A stretch of 62,502 nucleotides of DNA from Amycolatopsis circi (lineage in GTDB: Bacteria > Actinomycetota > Actinomycetes > Mycobacteriales > Pseudonocardiaceae). The notes under the pieces are model-generated. The model was not told the origin of the DNA and ran no database searches. It worked only from the letters and a program-made list of their open reading frames with translations. Location of the stretch: the NCBI RefSeq assembly GCF_003385235.1, contig NZ_PQIA01000041.1, positions 1 to 62,502 of the forward strand. Direction: 5' to 3'. The translations under genes were made by a program, and so were the position numbers. This document shows positions 25,822 through 33,992 of the stretch, one piece after another. Positions within the stretch are counted from its first letter, which is position 1. Each line of letters opens with the position of its first letter.

Positions 25822-27111
25822 TTACTTGCCGATGACCGGCGGCGTGGCTTTGCCGTCGTAGCCGAACAACGCGTTCGGGTCGGCTTCCCGCAAATAGGAC
25901 GCGGCCTTCTTTTCCTTGCCCTCCTCGCCTTTGCCGCCCTTGCCTGCCCCTCCGGCCATGGGCATCCCGTTGGCGCCCTTGGCGCCGGCTGCGCCGGCGC
26001 TCGCTCCGCCGCGGGCCCCGGGCTCCGGTTCGCCGAACCGGCCAGCCCCCGTCGACTTCCCCGCCTCGGCCGGACCGCCGCCGCGCACGGAGGCACCGGG
26101 ACTGCCGTTGCCGGAGCCTGGTGTTCCGGTTCCGCCGCCGGGCCCGAAGGATCCGGGCACGCCGCCGACGTATCCGGGGTTGCTGTAGCTGCTGGAACCG
26201 CCCGGTCCGGAACCGGGGACGTAAGCGGAACCGGAGCCGGTCGGCCCGAACTGGGCCGGGGTGTTGTTCACGCCGGTCGAGCCGGGCGGGGCATATCCGG
26301 AGGTGTGCGTGCTGTCGCCGCCGTGCGCGGCGGCGGGCACATAGGCCGGAGGCTGCTGGCCGCCGGGCGCGGGATGCTGCCCGGTGCCGTAGTTCCCGGA
26401 CGGGGGCGGCTGCGCTGCTGTCGAGCCGGAATGGCCGACCGGCCGGGAGGAGTCCGCTTGGTGTTCGCGGGCTGCGATCTGCTGCTGGCGGGAGTCCTGT
26501 GTGCCGCCGACTTTCCCCGGGTCCTGGGCGGGTGTCAGGGCGTAGGTGTCGTTGGAGGAATCGGGAACGTCCCCGTAGGCGACGGGCATCTTCTGGGCGT
26601 GACCGTCGCTGGTGCCGGTGAACCCTTGATAGACGGCGTTGTTCTGTTCGACGGCCGCGTTGCGGGCGTTGATGTTCTTCTCGGTGTCGGTGTCCCAGGG
26701 GGTGGCCACGTCCCACCCGGACCGGGACGGCGGGGTATCCGACACGTCGTGCAGCGAATCGCGGGTCGAGGTGAACGCGTGCGACTGGTCGGCGAGGGTG
26801 TTCTGGCTGTCGTGCAACGCCATCGACGCCGACGCTGCGACGTCGGCCAGCGGACGCAGCGATCCACGTGCAGCGTCCCCGCTCTGACCCGACCAGGCGC
26901 TCTCCAGTCGGCCCACTGTCGTCAGGGTGTCGGATTCGATGCCCTGCTGCTCGGCGGACTGGAGGGACGCCGCGTGCTGCGCTTGCCCGAGGCTGTCCGG
27001 CCCAGGGCCCGCTTTCACCCGTCGCACGAGTTCGCCGGGCAGGATGATTTTTCCTTCGGCCTGCATCTGCTTCAGGACCGCCATGTACGCGTCGGTCAGC
27101 GACATGCTCAC
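25822..27111 (-). CDS. PPE-like/WXG100-related secreted protein with Pro/Gly-rich tail
   Basis: 429 aa. The N-terminal 170 residues are helical with a W-x-G turn (ESAWSGQSGDAARG) typical of WXG100/PPE-like substrates. The next 240 residues are Gly/Pro/Ser-rich and presumably disordered, and the last 30 residues (EADPNALFGYDGKATPPVIGK) look conserved and may be a recognition element. GTG 27111 overlaps the upstream lipoprotein stop (GTGA) and follows AAGGGCGG; ATG 27105 is an alternative. EspG lies immediately downstream, supporting substrate status. Confidence 0.7.
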   Translation of the reverse strand: MSMSLTDAYMAVLKQMQAEGKIILPGELVRRVKAGPGPDSLGQAQHAASLQSAEQQGIESDTLTTVGRLESAWSGQSGDAARGSLRPLADVAASASMALHDSQNTLADQSHAFTSTRDSLHDVSDTPPSRSGWDVATPWDTDTEKNINARNAAVEQNNAVYQGFTGTSDGHAQKMPVAYGDVPDSSNDTYALTPAQDPGKVGGTQDSRQQQIAAREHQADSSRPVGHSGSTAAQPPPSGNYGTGQHPAPGGQQPPAYVPAAAHGGDSTHTSGYAPPGSTGVNNTPAQFGPTGSGSAYVPGSGPGGSSSYSNPGYVGGVPGSFGPGGGTGTPGSGNGSPGASVRGGGPAEAGKSTGAGRFGEPEPGARGGASAGAAGAKGANGMPMAGGAGKGGKGEEGKEKKAASYLREADPNALFGYDGKATPPVIGK

Positions 27112-27734
27112 GCACCGCCCTTCAGCGTGGTGACGGCCAGATCGGCGACGTGTTGTGCGTCCTGGCAGGGATCGACGTTCTTTCCCGTTTGAGAATCGGC
27201 CAGTTTCACGTCGACTTCGAACGCGGCGTTGTCGGCGATGCCGATCGCGACGCTGCATCGGCCGGTCGACCGGTCGTCGGTCGGGCCGTACGCCACTACG
27301 GGGTAGCCCTGAACCGGCGCCAGTTCTTTGAAGAACCCTTCGTTCTTCTTCGCGTAGACGTGGCCGAGACCGTCCGTCCAGGCATACACCAACTGGACGC
27401 TGACACCGGACCCCCGGTCGAGATTCGCCCAGTGACACTGTTTGGCGACCCCGGTGTCCCGCGACGGCTGCACATCGAGCGATGCACCGGAGAACAACGT
27501 TTTCAGCTGGGAATCGGTCAGAACCTTGCAGGGATCGCCCTGGATAAGAGACGCGGGCAGCGGGTCCGCGATCTTAGGAGCCCCCGTCGAGGGCTGCTGA
27601 GCGTTGCTGCTCGACGACCCGGAACCGGGCAGAGACTGAGCGGGAGGATCCGCCTTTCCCCCGCCGCCTCCGCAGGCGGTCAGTCCGGCAGCCAGCAGCA
27701 GCGCGAACAAGGGAATCCAACGGTTCGAACGCAT
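27108..27734 (-). CDS. DUF3558-type lipoprotein
   Basis: 208 aa with signal peptide and lipobox LTAC (Cys near residue 21), a Gly-rich spacer, then a globular domain with paired Cys residues (GDPCKVLT ... KQCHW ... GRCSVAIG ... DPCQDA). This pattern matches the DUF3558 family, abundant in Pseudonocardiales type VII loci. It overlaps both the upstream and downstream genes. Role unknown; probably at the outer face of the membrane. Confidence 0.8.
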   Translation of the reverse strand: MRSNRWIPLFALLLAAGLTACGGGGGKADPPAQSLPGSGSSSSNAQQPSTGAPKIADPLPASLIQGDPCKVLTDSQLKTLFSGASLDVQPSRDTGVAKQCHWANLDRGSGVSVQLVYAWTDGLGHVYAKKNEGFFKELAPVQGYPVVAYGPTDDRSTGRCSVAIGIADNAAFEVDVKLADSQTGKNVDPCQDAQHVADLAVTTLKGGA

Positions 27735-28171
27735 CAGAAGTGTCCTTCGCCCTGCTTGTTGAGGTCCTGGCCCGCCTGCTGGTCATGCGCATCGTGGATG
27801 CCGAGGGCTTCTTCCATTTTCTGTGTGACAGTGCCGAGGTAAGCGCTCTGCCGCACCAAGTGGCTGCGGTAGGAATTCCCGGAGTTGTTGCTGGCATTGG
27901 TGTTCCGCAGCGAGGCCGGGTCCTGGCCAGGGGACACAATGCTCCACATCGGGACAGCGGCATTGAGTTGAGCGTCGATACGTGCCCGCAGCTTTTTCAG
28001 ATTTCCGAGTTCGGCGGTCATGGCGTCTTTGCTCAGATAGAAGCCGGGTGCACCGCCTCCGCCGGACGCGCTGCCACCGCCTCCGGACGAGCCGTCGGCG
28101 ACGAAAAAGCTCGCTCCGGTGAGCATTCCGATGGTGCCGCTGTCTCCTGGTGGTGTCGCCTGTCCAGCCAT
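27734..28171 (-). CDS. Small helical WXG100-like protein, first gene of the operon
   Basis: 145 aa: a disordered Gly/Ser N terminus, then a helical region (SKDAMTAELGNLKKLRARIDAQLNAA ... RSHLVRQSAYLGTVTQKMEEAL). I chose ATG 28171 because AAGGGGAGG lies 6 bp upstream. The length and the order before lipoprotein, PPE-like protein and EspG suggest a type VII secretion partner; no WXG motif is visible. Confidence 0.6.
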   Translation of the reverse strand: MAGQATPPGDSGTIGMLTGASFFVADGSSGGGGSASGGGGAPGFYLSKDAMTAELGNLKKLRARIDAQLNAAVPMWSIVSPGQDPASLRNTNASNNSGNSYRSHLVRQSAYLGTVTQKMEEALGIHDAHDQQAGQDLNKQGEGHF

Positions 28172-28641
28172 CTGCATCCTCCCCTTGCGGCTAGCCGCGC
28201 CCATAGCTTCACTAAGCCGAACCGATGGTAGCCAACCCGCAACCCTGTGTCCCGTGAACTGCGGAGATCGACGTGCGGCCGGAGTGGTGCCTGCGATTCG
28301 GGCGACTTCGGCTTCCGGCTTCTGGTGGCGGCAGAGGGCCGTTTTGCAGTCAGCGGTCATCGTCGCCGCCCGCAGCGTCTGGTTCCGCGCGCGGCGGCTC
28401 GTGGCCGTTGCACATCGGGGAGAACAACCGGTTGTAGGAGAGCCCGAAGGCATGGGCGAAGGCGTGCCAGGTCGCGTCTGCGTTGCCGAGCGCGCTCTCT
28501 GTGCTGTGGGCGCGGAGCCGGACGGCTGCCAGCAGGTCATTTCTATGTCGTCCGGTGTTGCTGCTGACAGTTCGGCCAGCGGTGTTACCCGTCTCACCGC
28601 GGTCCGAAGTCCTCAATCGAGTACTGGTGGCGGAGATGCCA
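28172..28641. other. 470-bp gap with a possible decayed small gene
   Basis: No intact gene is convincing. On the minus strand, two frames join into a plausible peptide: 28597 onward (TPLAELSAATPDDIEM) and, after a shift near 28545, LLAAVRLRAHSTE ... WHAFAHAFGLSYNRLFSPMC to 28350. This could be a frameshifted remnant about 80 aa long. The promoter of the T7SS accessory operon should lie at 28190-28300. Confidence 0.3.
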
Positions 28642-30141
28642 TCAACGGCGTTGCCAGCTGTTGAGGTGTGCTTCGGGTCCGTACGGACTCCACCCCTTGA
28701 GGTACGGCTTGAGGTCGTCGTGGGTCAGTTCCGGCGGATCCGGCATCGCTGGCGGGGTTTCGGCCGGATCGGTGCCGGCGATGTGCCGGTCGATCCAGGC
28801 GAGCCATTCGCGGGCACCGGCGAGGTTCCCGTCGTCCGGGCGCGGGTTGGCCAGTCGTTGTTTCAGGGCCTCGCGGTATGTCCGCAGTTCGTTGGCGCGC
28901 CGCCAGCGTCCGACTTGCCGATCGAGGATCTTCGCGTAGTGCGCTTCGACCGCCTGCTGCTGGGCCACGTGCATGGCTTGTTCCCATTTGACCTGGCGTT
29001 CGGCTTTGGCGCGGGCTTCGTCGATCTCGCGTTGCCGGTCTTCGACGGCGCGGACCTCGACCTCGTGCAGGAGCGCGGCAAGTCCGTCTTCGACGGTGCG
29101 AACTTTGCCGTCCGCCCAACGGCATTGCCGGCCTTCCGAGCGGTATGCGGGCAGTTCGACGACGAGACGTTCGGTCTTGTCGGGGTCGCTGGACTGGGGG
29201 CTCACCTGCTGGATGGTGACAGTGCAGCTGAACCCGTCGACCACGATGTTCAGTTCGCCTTCTCGGCGTGAATAGCGAGGTCCGTCAGATCGAGTTCCGT
29301 ATTCGTAGTATTGGTATTGACGGTGTTGCGACACCGGTTGGTCGGTGATCTTGTGGCCTCGTCGGGCAGCTTCGCCCGCGAGTCCCTGGAGGATCAGCAG
29401 GCATCGTCGTCGCAGGTCAGTCGGCATGACCAGTCGTGCTTTGTCGTCGCGCAGCCGGGCTACCACTGGGTGTGGAGAGCGGAGCGTTTCGGGTACGGGA
29501 ACGGACGGCAGGTCAGTCTTGTCGTGTCGCGTGTTTGCGTGGCTGCCCTTGATCAACCGGATGTGCAGGTCGCGATCCCGGTTCCACTGCCGGATCTTCT
29601 CGATCCGATGCCCTTCGGGTACGAGGTCGTGCCGTTTGGCGAAGTCGACGACCTTCCGCCAGCGCACTATCTCGTCGTCCGATGGTGCCTTGACGACGAC
29701 CAGTTTGTCGGTGCCCAGCCGCTCGACCAGGTCGATGGCTTCGGCCCGGCGTTGTTCGGCTGCCTCGATGGTGGCTTGGGGCGCGGACCGCCGCGGTGTC
29801 TCCGATGACACCCGGTCGGGGTCCCGAACCGTTGGCGTTCGGGGCGCGGTCCCGCGCGGCGTTGGTGCAGCGTCAGAGGCAGTGGTCTGAGTCTGCGATC
29901 GCTTGTCGGCGTGGCGTGGGTCGTCAGGGTGATACCCGTGATCGAGGTAGAAACGACCCGCTTCGGTCATCTCCGCCTGCCAGCGGCCGCCGCGTTTGCT
30001 GATCGTGATCAGTCCGCGGTCGCGCACGGCGTTCGCCGAATGCCGCAGCCGGTTGTGAGCAGGTCCGCTGAGATCCTCTGCGGCATCGACCCGCTTCAGC
30101 AGATCTAGCTGGCGCTCGTTGAGCGGTTCCCAACGCTTCAT
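28642..30141 (-). CDS. Hypothetical protein with N-terminal winged helix-like region and coiled coil
   Basis: 499 aa, cytoplasmic. Residues 1-75 (LNERQLDLLKRV ... NAVRDRGLITISKRGGRWQAEMTEAG) resemble a winged-helix DNA-binding domain. A basic, Thr/Pro-rich linker, a central mixed domain, and a long charged coiled-coil segment (about residues 355-440, rich in Glu, Arg, Gln, Ala) follow. The start ATG 30141 is preceded by GGTGGGG. Family not recognised. It is not overlapped with the T7SS operon. Confidence 0.6.
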   Translation of the reverse strand: MKRWEPLNERQLDLLKRVDAAEDLSGPAHNRLRHSANAVRDRGLITISKRGGRWQAEMTEAGRFYLDHGYHPDDPRHADKRSQTQTTASDAAPTPRGTAPRTPTVRDPDRVSSETPRRSAPQATIEAAEQRRAEAIDLVERLGTDKLVVVKAPSDDEIVRWRKVVDFAKRHDLVPEGHRIEKIRQWNRDRDLHIRLIKGSHANTRHDKTDLPSVPVPETLRSPHPVVARLRDDKARLVMPTDLRRRCLLILQGLAGEAARRGHKITDQPVSQHRQYQYYEYGTRSDGPRYSRREGELNIVVDGFSCTVTIQQVSPQSSDPDKTERLVVELPAYRSEGRQCRWADGKVRTVEDGLAALLHEVEVRAVEDRQREIDEARAKAERQVKWEQAMHVAQQQAVEAHYAKILDRQVGRWRRANELRTYREALKQRLANPRPDDGNLAGAREWLAWIDRHIAGTDPAETPPAMPDPPELTHDDLKPYLKGWSPYGPEAHLNSWQRR

Positions 30142-30214
30142 GAGGAGACCCCACCTTCTCGCTGGCCAGCGTTGTCGGGAAGCACCGTGAGGCGCTATCC
30201 GGAGACTCTGACAG

Positions 30215-30655
30215 TTACGAGGCCGACGGTTCGTTGAAAGGGCATTCGTCGTGTAGCACAGGGCAAGCGGGCTCGCCGTTGATTCGCTCGCTCAGACGTC
30301 TGAAGTAGTCGTCAGTGCCCATCACTGTCAGCGACACCGGTTCTTCGGAGATGCCCAGCGCCCGCGCCCCGTTGCCGACTTTCTCCAATGCCCGCCACAC
30401 AGCTTGCCTGTAAGAGACGGCCGCCACAGAGAAGCTTGCTACCAGGAGACCCCAGTCGGATTCGGCTAGGACACCCGACGCGATGTCCAGTGCACGCCCG
30501 AATACCCCCATCTGGTGAGGCGTCGGGCTCTCTAGCATCATCTCTACTTCGACCTCGAACACCGCCACTCCGCAGATATTATGACGGGGCTTGCGCAGCG
30601 GAGGGAACTTCTCGATTTGACGAGCGCTCGAATGCATCTCTTGCTTGCGAGACAT
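30215..30655 (-). CDS. Hypothetical protein
   Basis: Up to 146 aa, no recognised family. The central part (PHQMGVFGRALDIASGVL ... LLVASFSVAAVSYRQAVWRALEKV) is protein-like with alternating strand and helix; the first 30 residues look less so, and GTG starts about 30 codons in are possible. It lies about 70 bp upstream of the winged-helix gene on the same strand. Confidence 0.45.
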   Translation of the reverse strand: MSRKQEMHSSARQIEKFPPLRKPRHNICGVAVFEVEVEMMLESPTPHQMGVFGRALDIASGVLAESDWGLLVASFSVAAVSYRQAVWRALEKVGNGARALGISEEPVSLTVMGTDDYFRRLSERINGEPACPVLHDECPFNEPSAS

Positions 30656-30686
30656 CTGTGCCTGGCTGGGTGCTTAGGTTGTGCCA

Positions 30687-30783
30687 AGCCTTGAAAAAGG
30701 CTGCTATCGCAGCTGGTCAGCGGGTTCTGTGAATAACCCACCATGGTCAGAGCCCCAGCCGCTTGCGCGATTGGGGCTCTTTT
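30687..30783 (+). ncRNA. Putative small structured RNA ending in an intrinsic terminator
   Basis: Consecutive hairpins are visible: AGCCTT-GAAA-AAGGCT (30687-30702, a GNRA tetraloop), GGGTT-N8-AACCC (30722-30739), then the terminator stem at 30749-30780 with TTTT. An overlapping alternative stem GCTGC/GCAGC (30700-30713) may compete with the first. No convincing plus-strand protein ends here, so the terminator probably belongs to an RNA. The 5' end is not defined. Confidence 0.4.
30749..30783 (+). terminator. Intrinsic terminator without an obvious upstream gene
   Basis: AGAGCCCCA (30749-30757) pairs perfectly with TGGGGCTCT (30772-30780) and runs into TTTT (30780-30783). The only plus-strand open frame ending before it is antisense to the 30215-30655 gene and not convincing. 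Confidence 0.8.
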
Positions 30784-31040
30784 CCGTTGTCGGTCGTTCC
30801 TTTGCCCGGGGGCCGAGCCTCCGGACCCCTGCGGTGCCTTCGGTGCGGTTGGTCGGTGGGTTGCCTGTTTGGGGCGGGCGTGGAGTGGTGTGGGCCACAG
30901 TTGGTTTTGGTGGCTTGGTGGGTGGGGTGCTTGGGTGGTTTGTGCCTTGAACGGACTCTCGGGGAGTGGTCTGTGTTGTAGCGTCGGAGTGCGCAGTCGA
31001 ATACGTACAGCTACTGCCGACAAGACCTGGGGAGGGCTTG
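30784..31040 (+). other. Promoter region with a strongly G/T-skewed stretch
   Basis: About 105 bp (30845-30950) of the plus strand consist almost only of G and T with some C, including several GGG/GGGG runs close together (for example GGTGGGTGGGGTGC near 30917), enough for G-quadruplex formation. No gene is seen. The promoter for the plus-strand T7SS cluster should lie between here and 31030. Confidence 0.5.
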
Positions 31041-31106
31041 ATGGGGTTCACGACCGCGCTGGCCGCGCTCTTCGAGCGCGACGAGGAGCGTGACCGCGTT
31101 GGATGA
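31041..31106 (+). CDS. 21-codon leader-like ORF with strong Shine-Dalgarno
   Basis: ATG 31041 follows GGGGAGGG (30-36 region, 5 bp spacing) and encodes MGFTTALAALFERDEERDRVG before a stop at 31106, overlapping the GTG (31090) of the next gene in another frame. Either a coupling leader peptide, or the true start of the YbaB-like protein separated from it by a one-base frameshift (the next gene has only a badly spaced ribosome site). Confidence 0.4.
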   Translation: MGFTTALAALFERDEERDRVG

Positions 31107-31836
31107 TGGCAGGTGGGGCTTCGAAGAAGCGGAGGACTGGGAATACGAGCAGCCCGCGCGTGCTGAGGAGCCAGCCCTCGACGAGGATCGGCTCGTGGGG
31201 CAGGATCCTGATCGGATCATCTCGGTCACGGTCTCGCCAAGCGCGGAAGTATTGACGGTAGCGGTCGATCGCGACTGGACAAGAACGGTCGACCCAAGGG
31301 GCCTGCATTCGAGTGTGCTCGCGGCGGCGAACGCGGCCACTATGGCCGCTCTCGCTCGCCAGATGGAAAACGTCCAGCAGAATCCGCCCGTCCCGCCTGA
31401 CTTCGTCGGGAGTCAGTCAGGAGCGGCTGACGAGTCGCCGCTCAGTCCAGACGACATGCTGCGGCTGGTGGACGCGGCGGCCATCGAGATGAACCGTTTC
31501 ACCGAGCAGGCGGCGGCGGTGGTCGATCGCCGGATCACCGCCGAGAGCGCCGGCGGTCATCTGAGCGGCGCGGCGATCAACGGTCAAGTGGTCGACATAT
31601 CGATTGATCCGGCGTGGGCGGGCAGCGTCCGCTCCACCGAGATCGCGAGCGAGATCAAGGACGTGTTGCAGCAGCTTCATGCTGCCAACACACCGCCGGA
31701 AATCATCAACGGGCCGCAAGGGCCCGCGATCGCCGAGATCATGGGAATGCTCTACGACCCGCAACGGCTGTCGCGCCGAGTCGGCCTCCTGCCACCACTC
31801 AACGGAGAAACGACGGAGGAGCGACGCAATGACTGA
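31090..31836 (+). CDS. YbaB-like protein with two related halves
   Basis: 248 aa, cytoplasmic and acidic at the N terminus. Two segments share the YbaB/EbfC-like pattern: ISVTVSPSAEVLTVAVDRDW and, about 125 residues later, GAAINGQVVDISIDPAWAGSVR, each followed by a helix. This suggests an internal duplication. It overlaps the WXG100-like gene by 8 bp and so belongs to the second secretion-linked cluster. The start is uncertain because of the leader ORF overlapping its 5' end. Confidence 0.6.
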   Translation: MTALDDGRWGFEEAEDWEYEQPARAEEPALDEDRLVGQDPDRIISVTVSPSAEVLTVAVDRDWTRTVDPRGLHSSVLAAANAATMAALARQMENVQQNPPVPPDFVGSQSGAADESPLSPDDMLRLVDAAAIEMNRFTEQAAAVVDRRITAESAGGHLSGAAINGQVVDISIDPAWAGSVRSTEIASEIKDVLQQLHAANTPPEIINGPQGPAIAEIMGMLYDPQRLSRRVGLLPPLNGETTEERRND

Positions 31837-32143
31837 TGTAGCCGTAGCCTTGGCAGCTCTACGGTCGGACGCAGCGACCTGGGACCAGACCGCGGACGGG
31901 CTGCAGCCGCCCAAAGGCGCGATCGACCCGCTCGGTCTCGGTCCTCGCGAGGTGATGTCGTATGCCGCCTCACACGGCTTTGACCGGCTTTACAACCAGA
32001 CGCGTTCCACCATGCAAGACATGATCAACCAGGCGGAGGCCAACTTCCGCAACCTCGCCGGTGCGCTGCGAAAAGCCGCTGACGTGTATGAACGCGACGA
32101 GGAAGATCACCAGCATCGCATCACTCGGGCAGGCGGACGCTGA
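31829..32143 (+). CDS. WXG100-superfamily protein (type VII secretion target)
   Basis: 104 aa, two-helix protein without signal peptide: helix one around ALAALRSDAATWDQTADGL, a turn at PLGLGPREVM, helix two AEANFRNLAGALRKAADVYERDEE, ending with the Y-x-x-x-D/E secretion signal (YERDE). This matches the ESX-1-like DUF2580 group of small substrates. The ATG start is inside the previous stop (ATGACTGA). Confidence 0.8.
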   Translation: MTDVAVALAALRSDAATWDQTADGLQPPKGAIDPLGLGPREVMSYAASHGFDRLYNQTRSTMQDMINQAEANFRNLAGALRKAADVYERDEEDHQHRITRAGGR

Positions 32144-32173
32144 GAGCGCGGTAACGGGGAGGGAATTTTCACG

Positions 32174-32935
32174 ATGACCGCCGCAACCGGAGACGACCCG
32201 ATCATCGACCAGACGATCGGCAAGCTCAACGAGGTCGAACACCTGGTCCAGCAACTGTTCGACAAGGTCAACGACGTTATCAGCTGGGTGCCGGGATTCC
32301 TGTCGGACCTGATCGAACCTATTCGCAAAGCCATGGACGATCTCAACAGGAAAATGGCTGAATTCTGGGAATCTTGCAAGCATTTCATGACTGACCGAGG
32401 GAGCCCTAGCAAGCTCAAGGCTACTGCGGCCAGCTGGTCGGACGGGGTTGGAAACCCCCTCGGCGATCTCGTCGGCGCGATCTCTCTCGACAAGCTCACG
32501 ACGGAGATCGAGTGGCAAGGACGAGGGGCTGAGGCATACAAGGCCACGGTGCCGGCTCAGGCAAGCGGGTTGAACGCGCTGAAAGACCTGGGCTTGCAGA
32601 TCCGAAACTCGCTGATCAACCTGGCTAACGGAATCGACAGTTTCTGGACTCAGCTCATCGGTGTGGTCACGGGGCTGGTGATCGCATTGGGTGTCGCCAT
32701 CGTGAGCGCGGCCACCGTAGTGGGCATCCCGGCCGCGATCGTGATTCTGCTCGGCGCCATCGGGGCGGGCATCGCCGGGATTGTCACGACCATCTCGGCT
32801 GTCGACTCTCTGACGGCCACGGTAACCAACGAGCAGCAGGGAATCTTGGACAAGGTCAAGGCTCTCGGTTCCACCTGGTCGGTTTCCGATACGGGAGCCA
32901 TGTCGAATCCGTCGGACTGGCGCATCCAGCAGTGA
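32174..32935 (+). CDS. Long WXG100-like protein with hydrophobic segment
   Basis: 253 aa with the same layout as the protein at 23632-24546: an N-terminal helical region, a W-x-G turn (IEWQGRGAEAYKA, about residue 116), a hydrophobic stretch of about 50 residues (LIGVVTGLVIALGVAIV ... ILLGAIGAGIAGIV) and a short tail. It is likely the partner of the small WXG protein 30 bp upstream. AACGGGGAGGGAA precedes the ATG. Confidence 0.7.
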   Translation: MTAATGDDPIIDQTIGKLNEVEHLVQQLFDKVNDVISWVPGFLSDLIEPIRKAMDDLNRKMAEFWESCKHFMTDRGSPSKLKATAASWSDGVGNPLGDLVGAISLDKLTTEIEWQGRGAEAYKATVPAQASGLNALKDLGLQIRNSLINLANGIDSFWTQLIGVVTGLVIALGVAIVSAATVVGIPAAIVILLGAIGAGIAGIVTTISAVDSLTATVTNEQQGILDKVKALGSTWSVSDTGAMSNPSDWRIQQ

Positions 32936-33489
32936 TGAATCCCTACCCGCCCGCAATGGCTCCTGATCGCTGGCTGCCTCCGGGGCTGATGAGGACGATT
33001 CGTGCCACCACGATGCGCTGGGGCTTGGCGAGTGCCGTCCTCGGCCTGCTCATGATCATCGCGATGCCCGTATTCGGGTACCTTCTCCCGACTTCGTACG
33101 ACGTGACGACAGTGGTCACGGTCGGTCTAGGGTCGCTCGCGTCGGCATTTTTGCTGCTGTCCGGAATCGGGATGCTGATCGCCCGTTCGTATGTGGCGAC
33201 CGGGTATCTCCGGTATCGGAAAGAGTACCTGGCGATCGGAATCCAACTGGGAACTGTTATTCCTGGCTGGTTGGTGACCATCGCTTTCGTGCTCTGGTAC
33301 ATTGTCGTCGTTACAACGTCGGGCAACTACATTGGCCAGGAGCAACTGCACTTCACCGTGCCCATCGTTCTTTACCTGCTGCTTCCGGTTGTTGCGATGC
33401 TCATTAATTCGATCAATCTGATAATTGTATTTTCTCTGTTCTTCCCGTCGCCTCGCAGGCTGAGCAGGTACAGTTCCAGAGCGGCGTAA
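32935..33489 (+). CDS. Four-TM membrane protein
   Basis: 184 aa with four hydrophobic helices (near residues 30, 62, 105, 145) and a basic C terminus. ATG 32935 overlaps the previous stop (TGATG); a GTG three bases earlier is an alternative. No family recognised; co-transcribed with the WXG100-like genes. Confidence 0.65.
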   Translation: MNPYPPAMAPDRWLPPGLMRTIRATTMRWGLASAVLGLLMIIAMPVFGYLLPTSYDVTTVVTVGLGSLASAFLLLSGIGMLIARSYVATGYLRYRKEYLAIGIQLGTVIPGWLVTIAFVLWYIVVVTTSGNYIGQEQLHFTVPIVLYLLLPVVAMLINSINLIIVFSLFFPSPRRLSRYSSRAA

Positions 33490-33508
33490 CCGAGTCGATG
33501 GGCACCTG

Positions 33509-33952
33509 ATGGGTGAGCTGGAGCAGCACTTCGAGGGCGACTGGAACGAGCCGGTGCGCGTCATGGTGCTGGGCCGGGTCAAGGTGCGGCGCGATCGGCG
33601 GCGGCGGGCTGACCGGTCACTCGGGTGGGTGGCGGAGGCTCTTCTTGAGATTCTCGCCCATCTCGCCTGGCCATTCATGGTGCTGTGGGAGTTCGTGACG
33701 GTTCCCAAGAGAAAAAGGAAACCGGTGGCAGTGCCCAGCGGACCGGCTCGTGGGCAGGCCTACGAAGCGGCCTCGAGGTTGAAAGGGCGGAGCGGCGAGA
33801 TAGCCGTGGTGCGCGGGGCGGCGCGGGTGGCGTTGGTCGAGGTGGGGGATGCCGGGCCGGTCGTGGTGTGGCACGGGAGTGCGCAGTGGAGTCCTTCGCC
33901 TGCTTGTTTGTACTGGGAAGACGGTTCGATGTTGATGCTCGCGCCGCGGTGA
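33509..33952 (+). CDS. Hypothetical basic membrane-associated protein
   Basis: 147 aa: an Arg-rich N-terminal third, one hydrophobic helix (LLEILAHLAWPFMVLW), another basic patch (PKRKRKP), then a small beta-rich domain (GEIAVVRGAARVALVEVGDAGPVVVWHG). No family recognised. It ends 40 bp before the first STAND gene. Confidence 0.55.
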   Translation: MGELEQHFEGDWNEPVRVMVLGRVKVRRDRRRRADRSLGWVAEALLEILAHLAWPFMVLWEFVTVPKRKRKPVAVPSGPARGQAYEAASRLKGRSGEIAVVRGAARVALVEVGDAGPVVVWHGSAQWSPSPACLYWEDGSMLMLAPR

Positions 33953-33992
33953 ATCGGTAAGCTGGCGGTCACTCGGGGTGAGGGGTGGACTG

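Noticed and set aside
30388..30732. Plus-strand open frame of 114 codons ending just before the orphan terminator
   Set aside because: Mostly antisense to the better-looking minus-strand gene, Pro/Arg/Leu-biased, with no ribosome site.
30660..30745. tRNA-like segment ending in CCACCA before the orphan terminator
   Set aside because: No acceptor stem pairs with the 3' end and the T loop lacks the TTCRA pattern; described as an untyped structured RNA instead.
22282..33952. A complete type VII secretion system
   Set aside because: No FtsK/SpoIIIE-like EccC, EccB, EccD, EccE or mycosin gene is present; only substrates and accessory proteins can be supported.
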